A stretch of DNA of 64,000 bases. It comes from Bacillus pumilus. GTDB taxonomy: Bacteria > Bacillota > Bacilli > Bacillales > Bacillaceae. The stretch spans positions 38,501 to 102,500 of the forward strand of contig NZ_CP101833.1 of the NCBI RefSeq assembly GCF_024498355.1. The letters are read 5' to 3'. Under the pieces are notes generated by a model. It was not told the DNA's origin. It worked only from the letters and a program-made list of their open reading frames with translations, and did not search any database. Below, one piece after another: positions 32,827 to 41,324 of the stretch (the stretch's first letter is position 1; every line of letters starts with the position of its first letter). The translations under genes and the position numbers were made by a program.

Positions 32827-33461
32827 CGCTGACAGTCCAGTTTTATACGATGCTTTCGATGGCGGCGATGGGCATCTGGCTGGGCGCATCGCTTGATACG
32901 TACAAGCTGTTTGTGAACCGGGAGAAAACAGCAAAATGGCTTCTGATCATACACGATCTTCTTTTTTGGATGGTGCAAGGTCTTTTATTCTTTTATGTGC
33001 TGCTGTTAACAAATGAGGGGGAATTCAGGCTCTATATTTTTCTGGCCGTTGCACTAGGTTTCTCGATGTATCAGGCATTGATGAAGCAGCTGTATATCAA
33101 CATTCTCAAGTTTATCATGATGTGTATTTATCAGTCCGTTCTAGTTCTTAAAAGGCTGGTCTTGTCGATCGTCTTCCAGCCGATTCGTTGGATTGTCACA
33201 TTGATCATAAGTGCTATACTGTTCTTATTCCACTCGCTCTTACGTCTTGTTCGTTTTACGTTTCGGCTCGTGTGGAAGGTGCTATCAATTGTTTGTTATC
33301 CGCTCATCTGGTTACTCAATGTGACCATTATTCATCGGATTCCCGAAAAATGGCGAACATCCGTTAGATTGTTTTTCTCAAAAGGAGCAGGAATTTTACA
33401 AGGGACCAAGAAATTATCTCGTACCATCAAAACGAAATGGAAACAATTCTGGACAAAGTAA
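32823..33461 (+). CDS. yabQ: Spore cortex membrane protein YabQ
   Basis: 212 residues, about five membrane segments in the first 180 residues (LSMAAMGIWLGAS, WLLIIHDLLFWMVQG, FFYVLLL, then YIFLAVALGFSMYQAL and RWIVTLIISAILFLFHSL), ending in a basic cytoplasmic tail. YabQ localises to the forespore envelope and is needed for cortex formation in B. subtilis. Coupled to yabP by a 4-bp overlap; divIC follows at 18 bp. Confidence 0.92.
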   Translation: MTLTVQFYTMLSMAAMGIWLGASLDTYKLFVNREKTAKWLLIIHDLLFWMVQGLLFFYVLLLTNEGEFRLYIFLAVALGFSMYQALMKQLYINILKFIMMCIYQSVLVLKRLVLSIVFQPIRWIVTLIISAILFLFHSLLRLVRFTFRLVWKVLSIVCYPLIWLLNVTIIHRIPEKWRTSVRLFFSKGAGILQGTKKLSRTIKTKWKQFWTK

Positions 33462-33479
33462 GAGAGGAGGCCTTCATTC

Positions 33480-33854
33480 TTGAACAAGAGAAAAAGAAAT
33501 ATCGCACAAATTCAAAATGATTACCAAAAACAAATGGAACAGCAAGCTCAGCGCTTAAAACGCAAACGCCGTGGACTCCTTAGAAGGCTTACCGTGTTTG
33601 GTGTGATCGCGCTCATGTTTGCTGTTTTGGTGACAAGTGCCCTCTGGTCGCAATCGTCCGCATTAAAAGAAAAAGAAGAGAAAAAGGTTGCGCTCGAAAA
33701 AGAATTGAAGCAATTACAAACAAAGCAGGAAGATATTTCTGATGAGATCAAGAAGCTCAAAAGCAAGGAATACGTACTCGAACTGGCACGACGGGACTAT
33801 TATATGTCCAAAAAAGGCGAAAAAATCTTTGATGTGGGCAATAAGAGCGATTAG
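33480..33854 (+). CDS. divIC: Cell division protein DivIC
   Basis: 124 residues (FtsB/DivIC family). Bitopic divisome protein that works with DivIB and FtsL to activate septal peptidoglycan synthesis. Basic cytoplasmic N-terminus (RKRNIAQIQNDYQKQ), one membrane helix (about 35-56, LTVFGVIALMFAVLVTSAL), then an extracytoplasmic coiled coil (KEKEEKKVALEKELKQLQ) and the conserved YVLELARRDYYMSKKGE near 95-112. The start is TTG 33480 behind GAGAGGAGG. Confidence 0.96.
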   Translation: MNKRKRNIAQIQNDYQKQMEQQAQRLKRKRRGLLRRLTVFGVIALMFAVLVTSALWSQSSALKEKEEKKVALEKELKQLQTKQEDISDEIKKLKSKEYVLELARRDYYMSKKGEKIFDVGNKSD

Positions 33855-33859
33855 CCTTG

Positions 33860-33889
33860 TTGACACTTAAAATTCAGTTTATGTATAAT
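33860..33889 (+). promoter_or_regulatory. sigma-A promoter of yabR
   Basis: TTGACA (33860-33865), 18 bp, TATAAT (33884-33889). Confidence 0.8.
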
Positions 33890-33936
33890 TGAACAAATGA
33901 GATTTTTTGATAAGTCTAAGGAGGAGCACTTTTTTT

Positions 33937-34332
33937 ATGTCGATTGAAGTTGGCAGCAAGTTACAAGGGAAAGTTACGGGCATTACAAATTTTGGAGCTT
34001 TTGTGGAGTTGCCAGGAGGTTCAACTGGTCTCGTTCATATCAGTGAGGTAGCCGATAACTATGTAAAAGATATTAATGAGCATTTAAAAGTCGGTGAACA
34101 AGTTGAAGTGAAAGTGATTAACGTTGAAAAAGACGGTAAAATCGGCTTGTCCATTAAAAAAGCAAAAGATCGTCCTCAACAACAATCAAGACCGAGCAGA
34201 AATGATTTCCGTCCGAAGGAATCGTTTGAGCAAAAAATGAACAAATTCTTAAAAGATAGCGAAGACCGCTTAACATCTTTAAAACGTAACACGGAATCAA
34301 AACGTGGGGGGCGCGGAGCAAGAAGAGGTTAA
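33937..34332 (+). CDS. yabR: S1 RNA-binding domain protein YabR
   Basis: 131 residues. One S1/OB domain (residues 1-72: GSKLQGKVTGITNFGAFVELPGG, VKVINVEKDGKIGLSIKKA) like that of polynucleotide phosphorylase, then a basic tail ending in RGGRGARRG. Probably binds RNA or ribosomes; no specific role known. ATG 33937 is preceded by AAGGAGGAG; ten in-frame upstream residues from 33907 overlap that site. Own promoter and terminator, so monocistronic. Confidence 0.92.
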   Translation: MSIEVGSKLQGKVTGITNFGAFVELPGGSTGLVHISEVADNYVKDINEHLKVGEQVEVKVINVEKDGKIGLSIKKAKDRPQQQSRPSRNDFRPKESFEQKMNKFLKDSEDRLTSLKRNTESKRGGRGARRG

Positions 34333-34362
34333 CTTGTTGCTGCTTTCTATATATTTTATAAC

Positions 34363-34394
34363 AAAGCACCTGCTGTTCAGCGGGTGCTTTTTTT
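34363..34394 (+). terminator. Terminator after yabR
   Basis: AAAGCACCTGCTG pairs with CAGCGGGTGCTTT, followed by a T tract. Confidence 0.9.
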
Positions 34395-34447
34395 CTTTAT
34401 AAACTCGACATTTTTTGTGATTTCGTTATTTAATTTAAAACTTTCTA

Positions 34448-34476
34448 TTGACGGACAAGCGAATCCTTTGTATTAT
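34448..34476 (+). promoter_or_regulatory. Promoter of the tRNA-Met/tRNA-Glu pair
   Basis: TTGACG (34448-34453), 17 bp, TATTAT (34471-34476). Confidence 0.75.
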
Positions 34477-34508
34477 AGTTCTTGTGCTTCTTAGCGTATT
34501 TTCATTAT

Positions 34509-34582
34509 GGCGGTGTAGCTCAGCTGGCTAGAGCGTACGGTTCATACCCGTGAGGTCGGGGGTTCGATCCCCTCCGCCGCTA
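34509..34582 (+). tRNA. trnSL-Met1: tRNA-Met (CAT), elongator type
   Basis: Full cloverleaf with anticodon CAT at 34543-34545, T-loop GTTCGATCC, and a G1-U72 closing pair, which argues against the initiator. The CCA end is not encoded. Confidence 0.93.
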
Positions 34583-34607
34583 TCCTTTTAAGTAGAACAT
34601 TAAGCAA

Positions 34608-34679
34608 GGCCCGTTGGTCAAGCGGTTAAGACACCGCCCTTTCACGGCGGTAACACGGGTTCGAATCCCGTACGGGTCA
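34608..34679 (+). tRNA. trnSL-Glu1: tRNA-Glu (TTC)
   Basis: Cloverleaf with anticodon TTC at 34641-34643; acceptor GGCCCGT pairs with ACGGGTC (one G-U). CCA not encoded. Confidence 0.93.
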
Positions 34680-34685
34680 TCTTTC

Positions 34686-34716
34686 GAGCAGCTTTCTATA
34701 GGAAAGCTGTTTTTTG
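34686..34716 (+). terminator. Terminator after the tRNA pair
   Basis: CAGCTTTC pairs with GAAAGCTG around TATAG, followed by six T residues. Confidence 0.85.
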
Positions 34717-34770
34717 TGCTTTCGTAAAATTCTGATGAAAGACATCGACTTTCATGAAAGTATGCCTCTT

Positions 34771-34847
34771 TGACGAATAAAGAGTCGAACGTTTTATGGA
34801 AACGACAACTTCTTTTGACAAAATTTCTTTTTCACCTTCGCTATAAT
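34771..34847 (+). promoter_or_regulatory. Spo0A-activated spoIIE promoter with 21-bp spacer
   Basis: TTGACA (34815-34820) and TATAAT (34842-34847) are separated by 21 bp, the unusual spacing of Spo0A-dependent sigma-A promoters. 0A boxes: TGACGAA (34771-34777), AGTCGAA (34783-34789), and TGACAAA (34817-34823) over the -35. Confidence 0.88.
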
Positions 34848-34881
34848 GACAAACAAAGAATATCAGGTGGGGGATGAGAAG

Positions 34882-37365
34882 ATGGAAAAACTAGAAAGAA
34901 GAACTGATTTAACAGGAGCGGGCTTTGAAAGAATCAGTGCAGGTTTGAAAAAGATGAAAAATCTGTTTCTTCATCATACGCATTCTCTTTTTTTCTATAA
35001 AGGGTTTATTTATGTTGTTCTCGGCTTTTTATTAGGACGAGCCTTTATTTTATCTGAGATTATGCCGTTTGCTTTGCCTTTCTTTGGTTCCATGCTGCTC
35101 ATTAAAAGAGATAAGGCGATGCTCGCTTGTCTTGCTTTACTCGCTGGGGCGATGACCATATCACCTCAAAATGCATTATTTGTATTTGCGTCATTGATCG
35201 TGTTTCTCCTCATGTCAAAAGTTGTTTCTTTCATCATCAAAGATCCAGTGAAAACATTGCCGGTTGTGATTGTTCTTTCGATGCTGATCACCCGAGGGGC
35301 TTTTGTTTACCTAGAGCAAGGCGCTGTGCAAAGCTACGATTACGTCATGGCAGGCGTTGAAGCAGGACTTGCCTTCATATTGACATTGATTTTTCTTCAA
35401 AGTCTACCCATTTTTACAGTCAGGAAAATCAAACACTCCTTAAAGGTCGAAGAAATCATATGTTTTATGATTTTAATTGCTTCGGTTTTAACAGGCTTAG
35501 CGGGCATTTCCTTTCAAGGAATGCAGGCGGAGCATATTTTGTCGCGTTATGTAGTGCTTACCTTTGCCTTTATTGGCGGAGCTAGTATTGGGTGTACGGT
35601 TGGTGTCGTGACAGGTTTAATTCTCGGTCTCGCCAACATTGGAAACCTGTATCAGATGAGTCTTCTTGCCTTTTCAGGCTTATTAGGCGGGTTGCTCAAA
35701 GAGGGAAAGAAAGCAGGAGCAGCCATCGGTTTAATTGTGGGTTCCTTGCTCATTTCACTGTACGGGGAAGGATCAGCAGGTCTCGTGACCACGCTATATG
35801 AATCACTCATTGCTGTTGCACTGTTTCTGCTCACGCCACAATCAGTGACCTCTAAGGTGGCGAAATATATCCCTGGTACGGTAGAGCATGTACAGGAACA
35901 GCAGCAATATGCCCGGAAAGTACGAGATGTGACAGCAAAAAAAGTAGATCAATTCTCGAATGTATTTCATGCGCTGTCTGAGAGTTTTGCAACATTTTAT
36001 GATTCCATTCCTGAAGAGAAGAAGCAGGAAGAGGATGTAGATCTTTTTTTAAGTACGATCACAGAACGATCCTGTCAAACGTGCTATAAGAAAAATAAAT
36101 GCTGGGTGCAGAACTTTGATACAACCTATGAACTGATGAAACAAGTTATGCATGAATCTGATGAAAAAACGTATGAGCATAACCGGAAATTGAAAAAGAA
36201 ATTTAGCCAGCACTGCTCAAAATCAAAACATGTCGAGGAATTGATCGAAGAGGAGATCGCTTACTACAAAGCAAATCAGACACTTAAGAAAAAGGTCCAA
36301 GACAGCAGGCGCCTTGTGGCAGAACAGCTGATGGGTGTCTCACAAGTGATGGAGGATTTTTCCCGGGAAATAAAAAGGGAAAGAGAACAGCATTTTATTC
36401 AGGAAGAGCAGATGATAGAAGCGCTTCAGCACTTTGGAATTGAAATTCAGCAAGTAGAAATCTATAGCTTGGAGCAGGGGAATGTCGATATAGAAATGCG
36501 AATTCCATATTGCCAAGGTCATGGGGAATGTGAAAAAATCATCGCTCCAATGCTCTCAGATATTTTAGAAGAACAGATTTTAGTAAAAGCAGAGCAGTGC
36601 GCAGAGCATCCAACAGGCTATTGTCATGTTGTGTTTGGTTCTGCAAAATCGTATCGAGTCACTACAGGTGTAGCGCATGCAGCGAAGGGCGGAGGCTTAG
36701 TATCTGGAGACAGCTACAGCATGATGGAGCTGGGAGCGGGTAAATATGCCGCAGCAATTAGTGATGGGATGGGAAATGGAGCAAGGGCTCATTTTGAAAG
36801 CAATGAAACGATTAAGCTGTTAGAAAAAATATTGGCGTCTGGTATCAATGAAAAAGTGGCGATCAAGACCATTAATAGTATTTTATCTTTACGGACGACT
36901 GATGAAATCTACTCAACATTAGATTTATCAATCATTGATTTACAGGATGCGAGCTGTAAGTTCCTAAAGATTGGTTCAACCCCTAGCTTTATTAAACGGG
37001 GTGATCAGGTGATGAAGGTACAAGCTAGTAACTTGCCGATTGGGATTATTGATGAGTTCGAAGTGGAAGTTGTGAGCGAACAGATGAAGGCAGGAGATCT
37101 GCTCATTATGATGAGCGATGGCATTTTTGAAGGACCAAAGCATATTGAAAATCATGATCTATGGGTGAAGCGGAAAATGAAAAGCTTTGAAACAGAAGAT
37201 CCGCAAGAGATTGCTGATTTATTAATGGAAGAGGTCATTCGAACAAGAGCGGGTCAAATTGACGACGATATGACGGTTGTTGTCATTAGGCTCGATCACA
37301 ACACGCCAAAATGGGCATCCATTCCGACTGGTACATTCTATCTTGAGAAACAAGAGATTTCTTAA
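34882..37365 (+). CDS. spoIIE: SpoIIE serine phosphatase
   Basis: 827 residues, same length as B. subtilis. Dephosphorylates SpoIIAA and thereby releases sigma-F in the forespore; also localises to the polar septum with FtsZ. About ten membrane segments in residues 40-320, a central oligomerisation/FtsZ-binding region (about 320-590, with cysteine pairs CQTCYKKNKC), and a PP2C-type domain from about 590 (GGGLVSGDSYSMMELG; AAISDGMGNGARAHFES; IDDDMTVVVIR), with metal-binding aspartates in place. ATG 34882 follows GGTGGGGGA; extension to 34846 overlaps the promoter. Regulated by phospho-Spo0A. Confidence 0.97.
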   Translation: MEKLERRTDLTGAGFERISAGLKKMKNLFLHHTHSLFFYKGFIYVVLGFLLGRAFILSEIMPFALPFFGSMLLIKRDKAMLACLALLAGAMTISPQNALFVFASLIVFLLMSKVVSFIIKDPVKTLPVVIVLSMLITRGAFVYLEQGAVQSYDYVMAGVEAGLAFILTLIFLQSLPIFTVRKIKHSLKVEEIICFMILIASVLTGLAGISFQGMQAEHILSRYVVLTFAFIGGASIGCTVGVVTGLILGLANIGNLYQMSLLAFSGLLGGLLKEGKKAGAAIGLIVGSLLISLYGEGSAGLVTTLYESLIAVALFLLTPQSVTSKVAKYIPGTVEHVQEQQQYARKVRDVTAKKVDQFSNVFHALSESFATFYDSIPEEKKQEEDVDLFLSTITERSCQTCYKKNKCWVQNFDTTYELMKQVMHESDEKTYEHNRKLKKKFSQHCSKSKHVEELIEEEIAYYKANQTLKKKVQDSRRLVAEQLMGVSQVMEDFSREIKREREQHFIQEEQMIEALQHFGIEIQQVEIYSLEQGNVDIEMRIPYCQGHGECEKIIAPMLSDILEEQILVKAEQCAEHPTGYCHVVFGSAKSYRVTTGVAHAAKGGGLVSGDSYSMMELGAGKYAAAISDGMGNGARAHFESNETIKLLEKILASGINEKVAIKTINSILSLRTTDEIYSTLDLSIIDLQDASCKFLKIGSTPSFIKRGDQVMKVQASNLPIGIIDEFEVEVVSEQMKAGDLLIMMSDGIFEGPKHIENHDLWVKRKMKSFETEDPQEIADLLMEEVIRTRAGQIDDDMTVVVIRLDHNTPKWASIPTGTFYLEKQEIS

Positions 37366-37371
37366 AATATC

Positions 37372-37400
37372 GTATAATATGAATTTCTTCTGGCGATGAT
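37372..37400 (+). promoter_or_regulatory. sigma-F promoter of yabS-yabT
   Basis: GTATA (37372-37376), 15 bp, GGCGATGAT (37392-37400), close to GYWTA-N15-GGNRANANT. It suits forespore expression directly after spoIIE releases sigma-F. Confidence 0.65.
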
Positions 37401-37442
37401 GGGGGATATAAGCATTCAGTTACAATCCCAGGAGGAATGAAG

Positions 37443-38180
37443 ATGCGAAAAGGTCACGTAAACCAAATCTTATTGATTACAGATGGCTGCTCAAATCACG
37501 GGGAAGATCCACTTGCGATTGCCTCATTGGCAAAGGAACAGGGGATTACAGTCAATGTCATTGGCATTATGGAAGAAAACAGACACGATCATGAAGCGAT
37601 GAAAGAAGTAGAGGGGATTGCTCTCGCAGGCGGAGGCATCCATCAGGTTGTCTACGTACAGCAATTGTCTCAAACGGTACAAATGGTCACAAAAAAGGCA
37701 ATGACACAAACATTGCAAGGTGTCGTCAATAAAGAATTGCAGCAAATACTCGGCAAAGATACAGAAATTGAAGAGCTTCCGCCTGATAAGCGTGGAGAAG
37801 TGATGGAGGTTGTCGATGAGCTAGGGGAGACTGTTCATCTTCAAGTGCTAGTGCTTGTTGATACAAGTGCAAGCATGAAACCGAAGCTGCCGACTGTCAA
37901 AGAAGCACTCATCGATCTCTCCATTAGTTTAAATTCAAGAATTGGCGAAAATCAGTTTGGGATGTGTGTATTTCCCGGGAAAAACTCAGATGCAGAAATT
38001 GTGTTGAATTGGACGCCTCGATTCGATTCGTTATCATCTATTTTCCCAAAGCTGACGACTGGAGGAATTACTCCGACTGGACCAGCACTCCGAGAAGCAC
38101 TCCAGCATTTCAAATCAGTTCGTTCACGTAAAGGGCTGCTTGAAGCAAAGGAAGAGCATGATGATGAATTCGGCTTCTAA
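37443..38180 (+). CDS. yabS: von Willebrand factor A domain protein YabS
   Basis: 245 residues, the B. subtilis length. Two vWA-like halves: LITDGCSNHGEDP near residue 11 and a full MIDAS motif DTSAS near 140-144 (VLVDTSASMKPKL), with T near GGITPTGPALREAL. Predicted metal-dependent protein-binding role; partner unknown. ATG 37443 is 7 bases from AGGAGG, while ATG 37437 is 1 base away, so 37443 is chosen. Its 3' end overlaps the start of the kinase gene yabT, suggesting that the two act together (inference). Confidence 0.9.
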   Translation: MRKGHVNQILLITDGCSNHGEDPLAIASLAKEQGITVNVIGIMEENRHDHEAMKEVEGIALAGGGIHQVVYVQQLSQTVQMVTKKAMTQTLQGVVNKELQQILGKDTEIEELPPDKRGEVMEVVDELGETVHLQVLVLVDTSASMKPKLPTVKEALIDLSISLNSRIGENQFGMCVFPGKNSDAEIVLNWTPRFDSLSSIFPKLTTGGITPTGPALREALQHFKSVRSRKGLLEAKEEHDDEFGF

Positions 38181-39174
38181 CATTCCGCTAGGCACGGTGA
38201 TTAAAGGGAAATGGCACCACCATCATTACCGCATTGTAAAAGAGCTGGGAAAAGGGGCGAACGGTGTTGTCTATCTGGCCGAATCGCCAAACGGGCAAGT
38301 GGCCCTTAAAGTGAGTGATGACAGTATGCTTATTGCATCTGAAGTCAATGTATTAAAATCCTTTTCAAAGGCTCCTGTGAAAACCATGGGGCCTTCTTTT
38401 TATGATATGGATGATGTTATTTATCCTGGCATGTCTCAAAAGCGTTCGTTTTATGTGATGGAGTATGTCAGAGGCCCGCTGCTGCTCGAGTTCGTTAAAC
38501 AAAAAGGTGATGAGTGGATCGTCGTCTTAATGATTCAGCTTTTGTCTAACTTGGCTCATTTACATAAGGAAGGCTGGATATTTGGGGACTTGAAGCCGGA
38601 TAATCTCATCGTTTCGGGTCCTCCAGCCACTATTCGATGTATCGACGTTGGAGGAACGACGAAGGTAGGTAGGGCAATCAAGGAGTATACCGAGTTTTTT
38701 GATCGAGGCTACTGGGGATTCGGTACAAGAAAGGCAGAACCATCTTATGATTTATTTGCCTTAAGTATGGTCATGGTGAATTGTGCGTATAAAAAGGAAT
38801 TCAAAAAAGGGGCAGAACCAGAAAAGCAGCTTTATCGAGCGATTGAAGGGCAACCTTTATTAAAGCGATATGAGAGGGTGTTGAAGGCAGCCCTTCAAGG
38901 TAAGTACCAATCAGCGGGAGATATGAAAAGTGCTATGCTGAAAGAAGGACAGCTGCTTACTTCAAGAAAAACACCTCAAAAGAAGCAAACACAAAAAAAC
39001 AGGTCAAAGCCTGCTGTTAGTCAAAATCAACAGGTGACTTCACAATCGCGAGTTGCTGCGGCAAAAAAAAGAACGTCAGTACGTAAAAAGTCAGGCGGTC
39101 TTTTTGAAACCATTCTCATCGTGTGCAGTGTACTCGCCCTTTACTGTGCATATGTGGTTTTATTCCTGTTGTAG
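38161..39174 (+). CDS. yabT: Membrane-anchored Ser/Thr kinase YabT
   Basis: 337 residues, Hanks-type kinase acting in the forespore; in B. subtilis it phosphorylates RecA and needs DNA binding for activity. Glycine-rich loop GKGANGVVYLAE near 28-39, VALK near 47, WIFGDLKPDNLIV near 137-149 (catalytic loop) and CIDVGGTTK near 158. The catalytic HRD is FGD and the DFG is DVG. A basic linker (about 255-315, Lys/Gln/Arg rich, possible DNA-binding part) precedes one C-terminal membrane helix (TILIVCSVLALYCAYVVLF). Start is one of three consecutive ATGs; 38161 lies 8 bases from AAAGGA. Confidence 0.92.
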   Translation: MMNSASNIPLGTVIKGKWHHHHYRIVKELGKGANGVVYLAESPNGQVALKVSDDSMLIASEVNVLKSFSKAPVKTMGPSFYDMDDVIYPGMSQKRSFYVMEYVRGPLLLEFVKQKGDEWIVVLMIQLLSNLAHLHKEGWIFGDLKPDNLIVSGPPATIRCIDVGGTTKVGRAIKEYTEFFDRGYWGFGTRKAEPSYDLFALSMVMVNCAYKKEFKKGAEPEKQLYRAIEGQPLLKRYERVLKAALQGKYQSAGDMKSAMLKEGQLLTSRKTPQKKQTQKNRSKPAVSQNQQVTSQSRVAAAKKRTSVRKKSGGLFETILIVCSVLALYCAYVVLFLL

Positions 39175-39270
39175 AGCTGTAAAAAAGCAGGCTTCTTCTT
39201 TGCTTGGAGCTACTGAAAGTGATAGGATATGTATATCTTTAAATTACCTGCTCTTTGTGAGGAGGCAGTT

Positions 39271-40674
39271 GTGAATAGAATTGAATCTTTTTTGAAAAAA
39301 CATGATGTTTTCCTTGAAAATACGACAGTCATTGTCGGGGTTTCCGGCGGACCGGATTCCATGCTCTTGCTGCATGAACTAAACAAGCGTCGAAAGGGTT
39401 CCTTTCAGCTGATTGCAGCCCATGTAGATCACATGTTCAGAGGAGAAGAATCCTTTGCTGATTTGGCATTTGTTGAGGCTTACTGCAAGGAGCAAGAGAT
39501 CGCTTTTGAATCGGCCCGCATACAGGTGACCCAATATGCAAAAGAAAATCACTTAAACAAACAGGCAGCTGCAAGAGAGTGCAGATATGCTTTCTTTCGT
39601 CAATTGATGGAGCAGTACAACGCTCAATTTATAGCGCTTGCACATCATGGAGACGACCAAGTAGAAACAATGATGATGAAGCTGACGAGAGGGACTGTTG
39701 GAATAGGACTCGCAGGTATTCAAGCAAAACGCCCTTTTCAAGAAGGGTGGCTGATTCGTCCGCTGATTGGATATTCTAAGGACGACGTGCTAAAAGCTTG
39801 TGAAAAAGAACATGTTCCCTATGTCATTGATCAAAGCAATCACACAGATGACTACTTGAGAAACCGGATAAGAAGACACATTCTTCCCGTGTTAAAAGAA
39901 GAGGCGCCTCATGTACATGAAAGCTTTCAGTTTGTAAGTGACATGCTGACTGAGGATGAGCAATACTTGCAGGCATTAACAAAGGAACAAATGAACCAAG
40001 TGATGATCAGTCACACGCCTAAGAAAATCGATATCAAAACGAAGCCTTTGCTTGACCTGCCTTTGCCTTTACAAAGAAGAGGCATTCAACTAATATTAAA
40101 CTATCTTTATGAAAACACTCAATCAGCGTTTTCAAATCAGCATATTCTAGGGACTTTGGACTGGTTATCTCATACGGAACAACCGTCTGGATCATTAGAT
40201 TTGCCAAAGGGTTTACAAGCTGTCAAGTCTTATGATCACTGTATGTTTACCTTTGAACGATCGCTTGGATTAGATCAGTCCTATGCTCATCACTTAAAGG
40301 TTGAGATGGGAGAGGAGCTTTTTCTCCCGAATGGACATTCTATTGTGGTATCAAATCATATTCCGAAGGATGCACGGAACGGGAACTATTTTTTCTTGCT
40401 TCAAAAAGATCGTGTTCGTCTCCCTTTAATCATTCGCTCACGAAAAAATGGTGATCGAATCAAACTTAAAGGGATGAATGGATCAAAAAAGGTGAAGGAT
40501 ATATTTATTGATAAAAAAGTGCCTCTTGCAGAAAGAGACAGCTGGCCGATCGTCACTGACTCGGATCATCAAATCCTCTGGATCCCAGGTCTGAAAAAAT
40601 CCGTTTTTGAAGAAATTGATATGACAAACAGCGATCTCATTGTATTACAATATAGACAGCACGAAAATTTGTAG
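39271..40674 (+). CDS. tilS: tRNA(Ile) lysidine synthetase
   Basis: 467 residues. Converts C34 of the CAT-anticodon tRNA-Ile to lysidine so that it reads AUA; essential. PP-loop ATPase motif GVSGGPDSMLLLHEL near residues 24-38, AAHVDHMFRGEES near 52-64, LAHHGDDQVETMMMKL near 124-139, and C-terminal TilS domains (VRLPLIIRSRKNGDRIKLKGMNG). The start is GTG 39271 with GAGGAGG 6 bases upstream, agreeing with the B. subtilis N-terminus; the ATG at 39229 lacks a site. hprT follows at 15 bp, as in B. subtilis. Confidence 0.94.
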   Translation: MNRIESFLKKHDVFLENTTVIVGVSGGPDSMLLLHELNKRRKGSFQLIAAHVDHMFRGEESFADLAFVEAYCKEQEIAFESARIQVTQYAKENHLNKQAAARECRYAFFRQLMEQYNAQFIALAHHGDDQVETMMMKLTRGTVGIGLAGIQAKRPFQEGWLIRPLIGYSKDDVLKACEKEHVPYVIDQSNHTDDYLRNRIRRHILPVLKEEAPHVHESFQFVSDMLTEDEQYLQALTKEQMNQVMISHTPKKIDIKTKPLLDLPLPLQRRGIQLILNYLYENTQSAFSNQHILGTLDWLSHTEQPSGSLDLPKGLQAVKSYDHCMFTFERSLGLDQSYAHHLKVEMGEELFLPNGHSIVVSNHIPKDARNGNYFFLLQKDRVRLPLIIRSRKNGDRIKLKGMNGSKKVKDIFIDKKVPLAERDSWPIVTDSDHQILWIPGLKKSVFEEIDMTNSDLIVLQYRQHENL

Positions 40675-40689
40675 GGGGCAAGCAAAAGC

Positions 40690-41229
40690 ATGAAACAAGA
40701 TATTGAAAAGATTTTGATCTCAGAAGAAGAGATCCAGAAAAAAGTGAAGGAACTGGGTGCAACATTAACCAGCGATTATGATGGTAAATTTCCCCTGGCT
40801 ATTGGTGTTTTGAAAGGGGCTCTTCCATTCATGGCAGACCTGATCAAACACATTGATACATATTTAGAGCTTGATTTTATGGATGTATCTAGCTATGGCA
40901 AGTCTACCGTATCTTCTGGAGAAGTGAAGATCATTAAGGATCTAGATACTTCTGTTGAAGGAAGAGATATTCTAATTATGGAAGATATCATCGACAGTGG
41001 GTTAACTTTGAGTTATCTGGTAGAGCTTTTCCGATACCGTAAAGCAAACTCCATTAAAATTGTGACATTGCTTGATAAACCGAGCGGTCGCAAAGCAGAC
41101 ATCAAAGCAGATTATGTTGGATTTGAAGTGCCAGATGCATTTGTTGTCGGCTATGGATTGGATTTCGCTGAACGTTACCGAAACCTCCCGTATATTGGAG
41201 TGTTAAAACCATCTGTTTACGAAGGCTAA
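40690..41229 (+). CDS. hprT: Hypoxanthine-guanine phosphoribosyltransferase
   Basis: 179 residues. Salvages hypoxanthine and guanine with PRPP to IMP and GMP. Seen: [14 protein letters not shown] near 38-51, [17 protein letters not shown] near 66-82, the PRPP loop [13 protein letters not shown] near 95-107, and [21 protein letters not shown] near 135-155. ATG 40690 follows AGGGGG. Cotranscribed with tilS; in B. subtilis the product forms a complex with TilS that activates ftsH transcription. Confidence 0.96.
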   Translation: MKQDIEKILISEEEIQKKVKELGATLTSDYDGKFPLAIGVLKGALPFMADLIKHIDTYLELDFMDVSSYGKSTVSSGEVKIIKDLDTSVEGRDILIMEDIIDSGLTLSYLVELFRYRKANSIKIVTLLDKPSGRKADIKADYVGFEVPDAFVVGYGLDFAERYRNLPYIGVLKPSVYEG

Positions 41230-41257
41230 TCAGCATACGTATACATGAGGTTATTGG

Positions 41258-41287
41258 TTGTATTGGAATGATTTTCTATGATACTAT
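41258..41287 (+). promoter_or_regulatory. Possible ftsH promoter
   Basis: TTGTAT (41258-41263), 18 bp, TACTAT (41282-41287), about 35 bp before ftsH. Confidence 0.45.
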
Positions 41288-41324
41288 TGAACATAGTTGT
41301 GCTTACTGTGGGAGGAGGTAAGGA

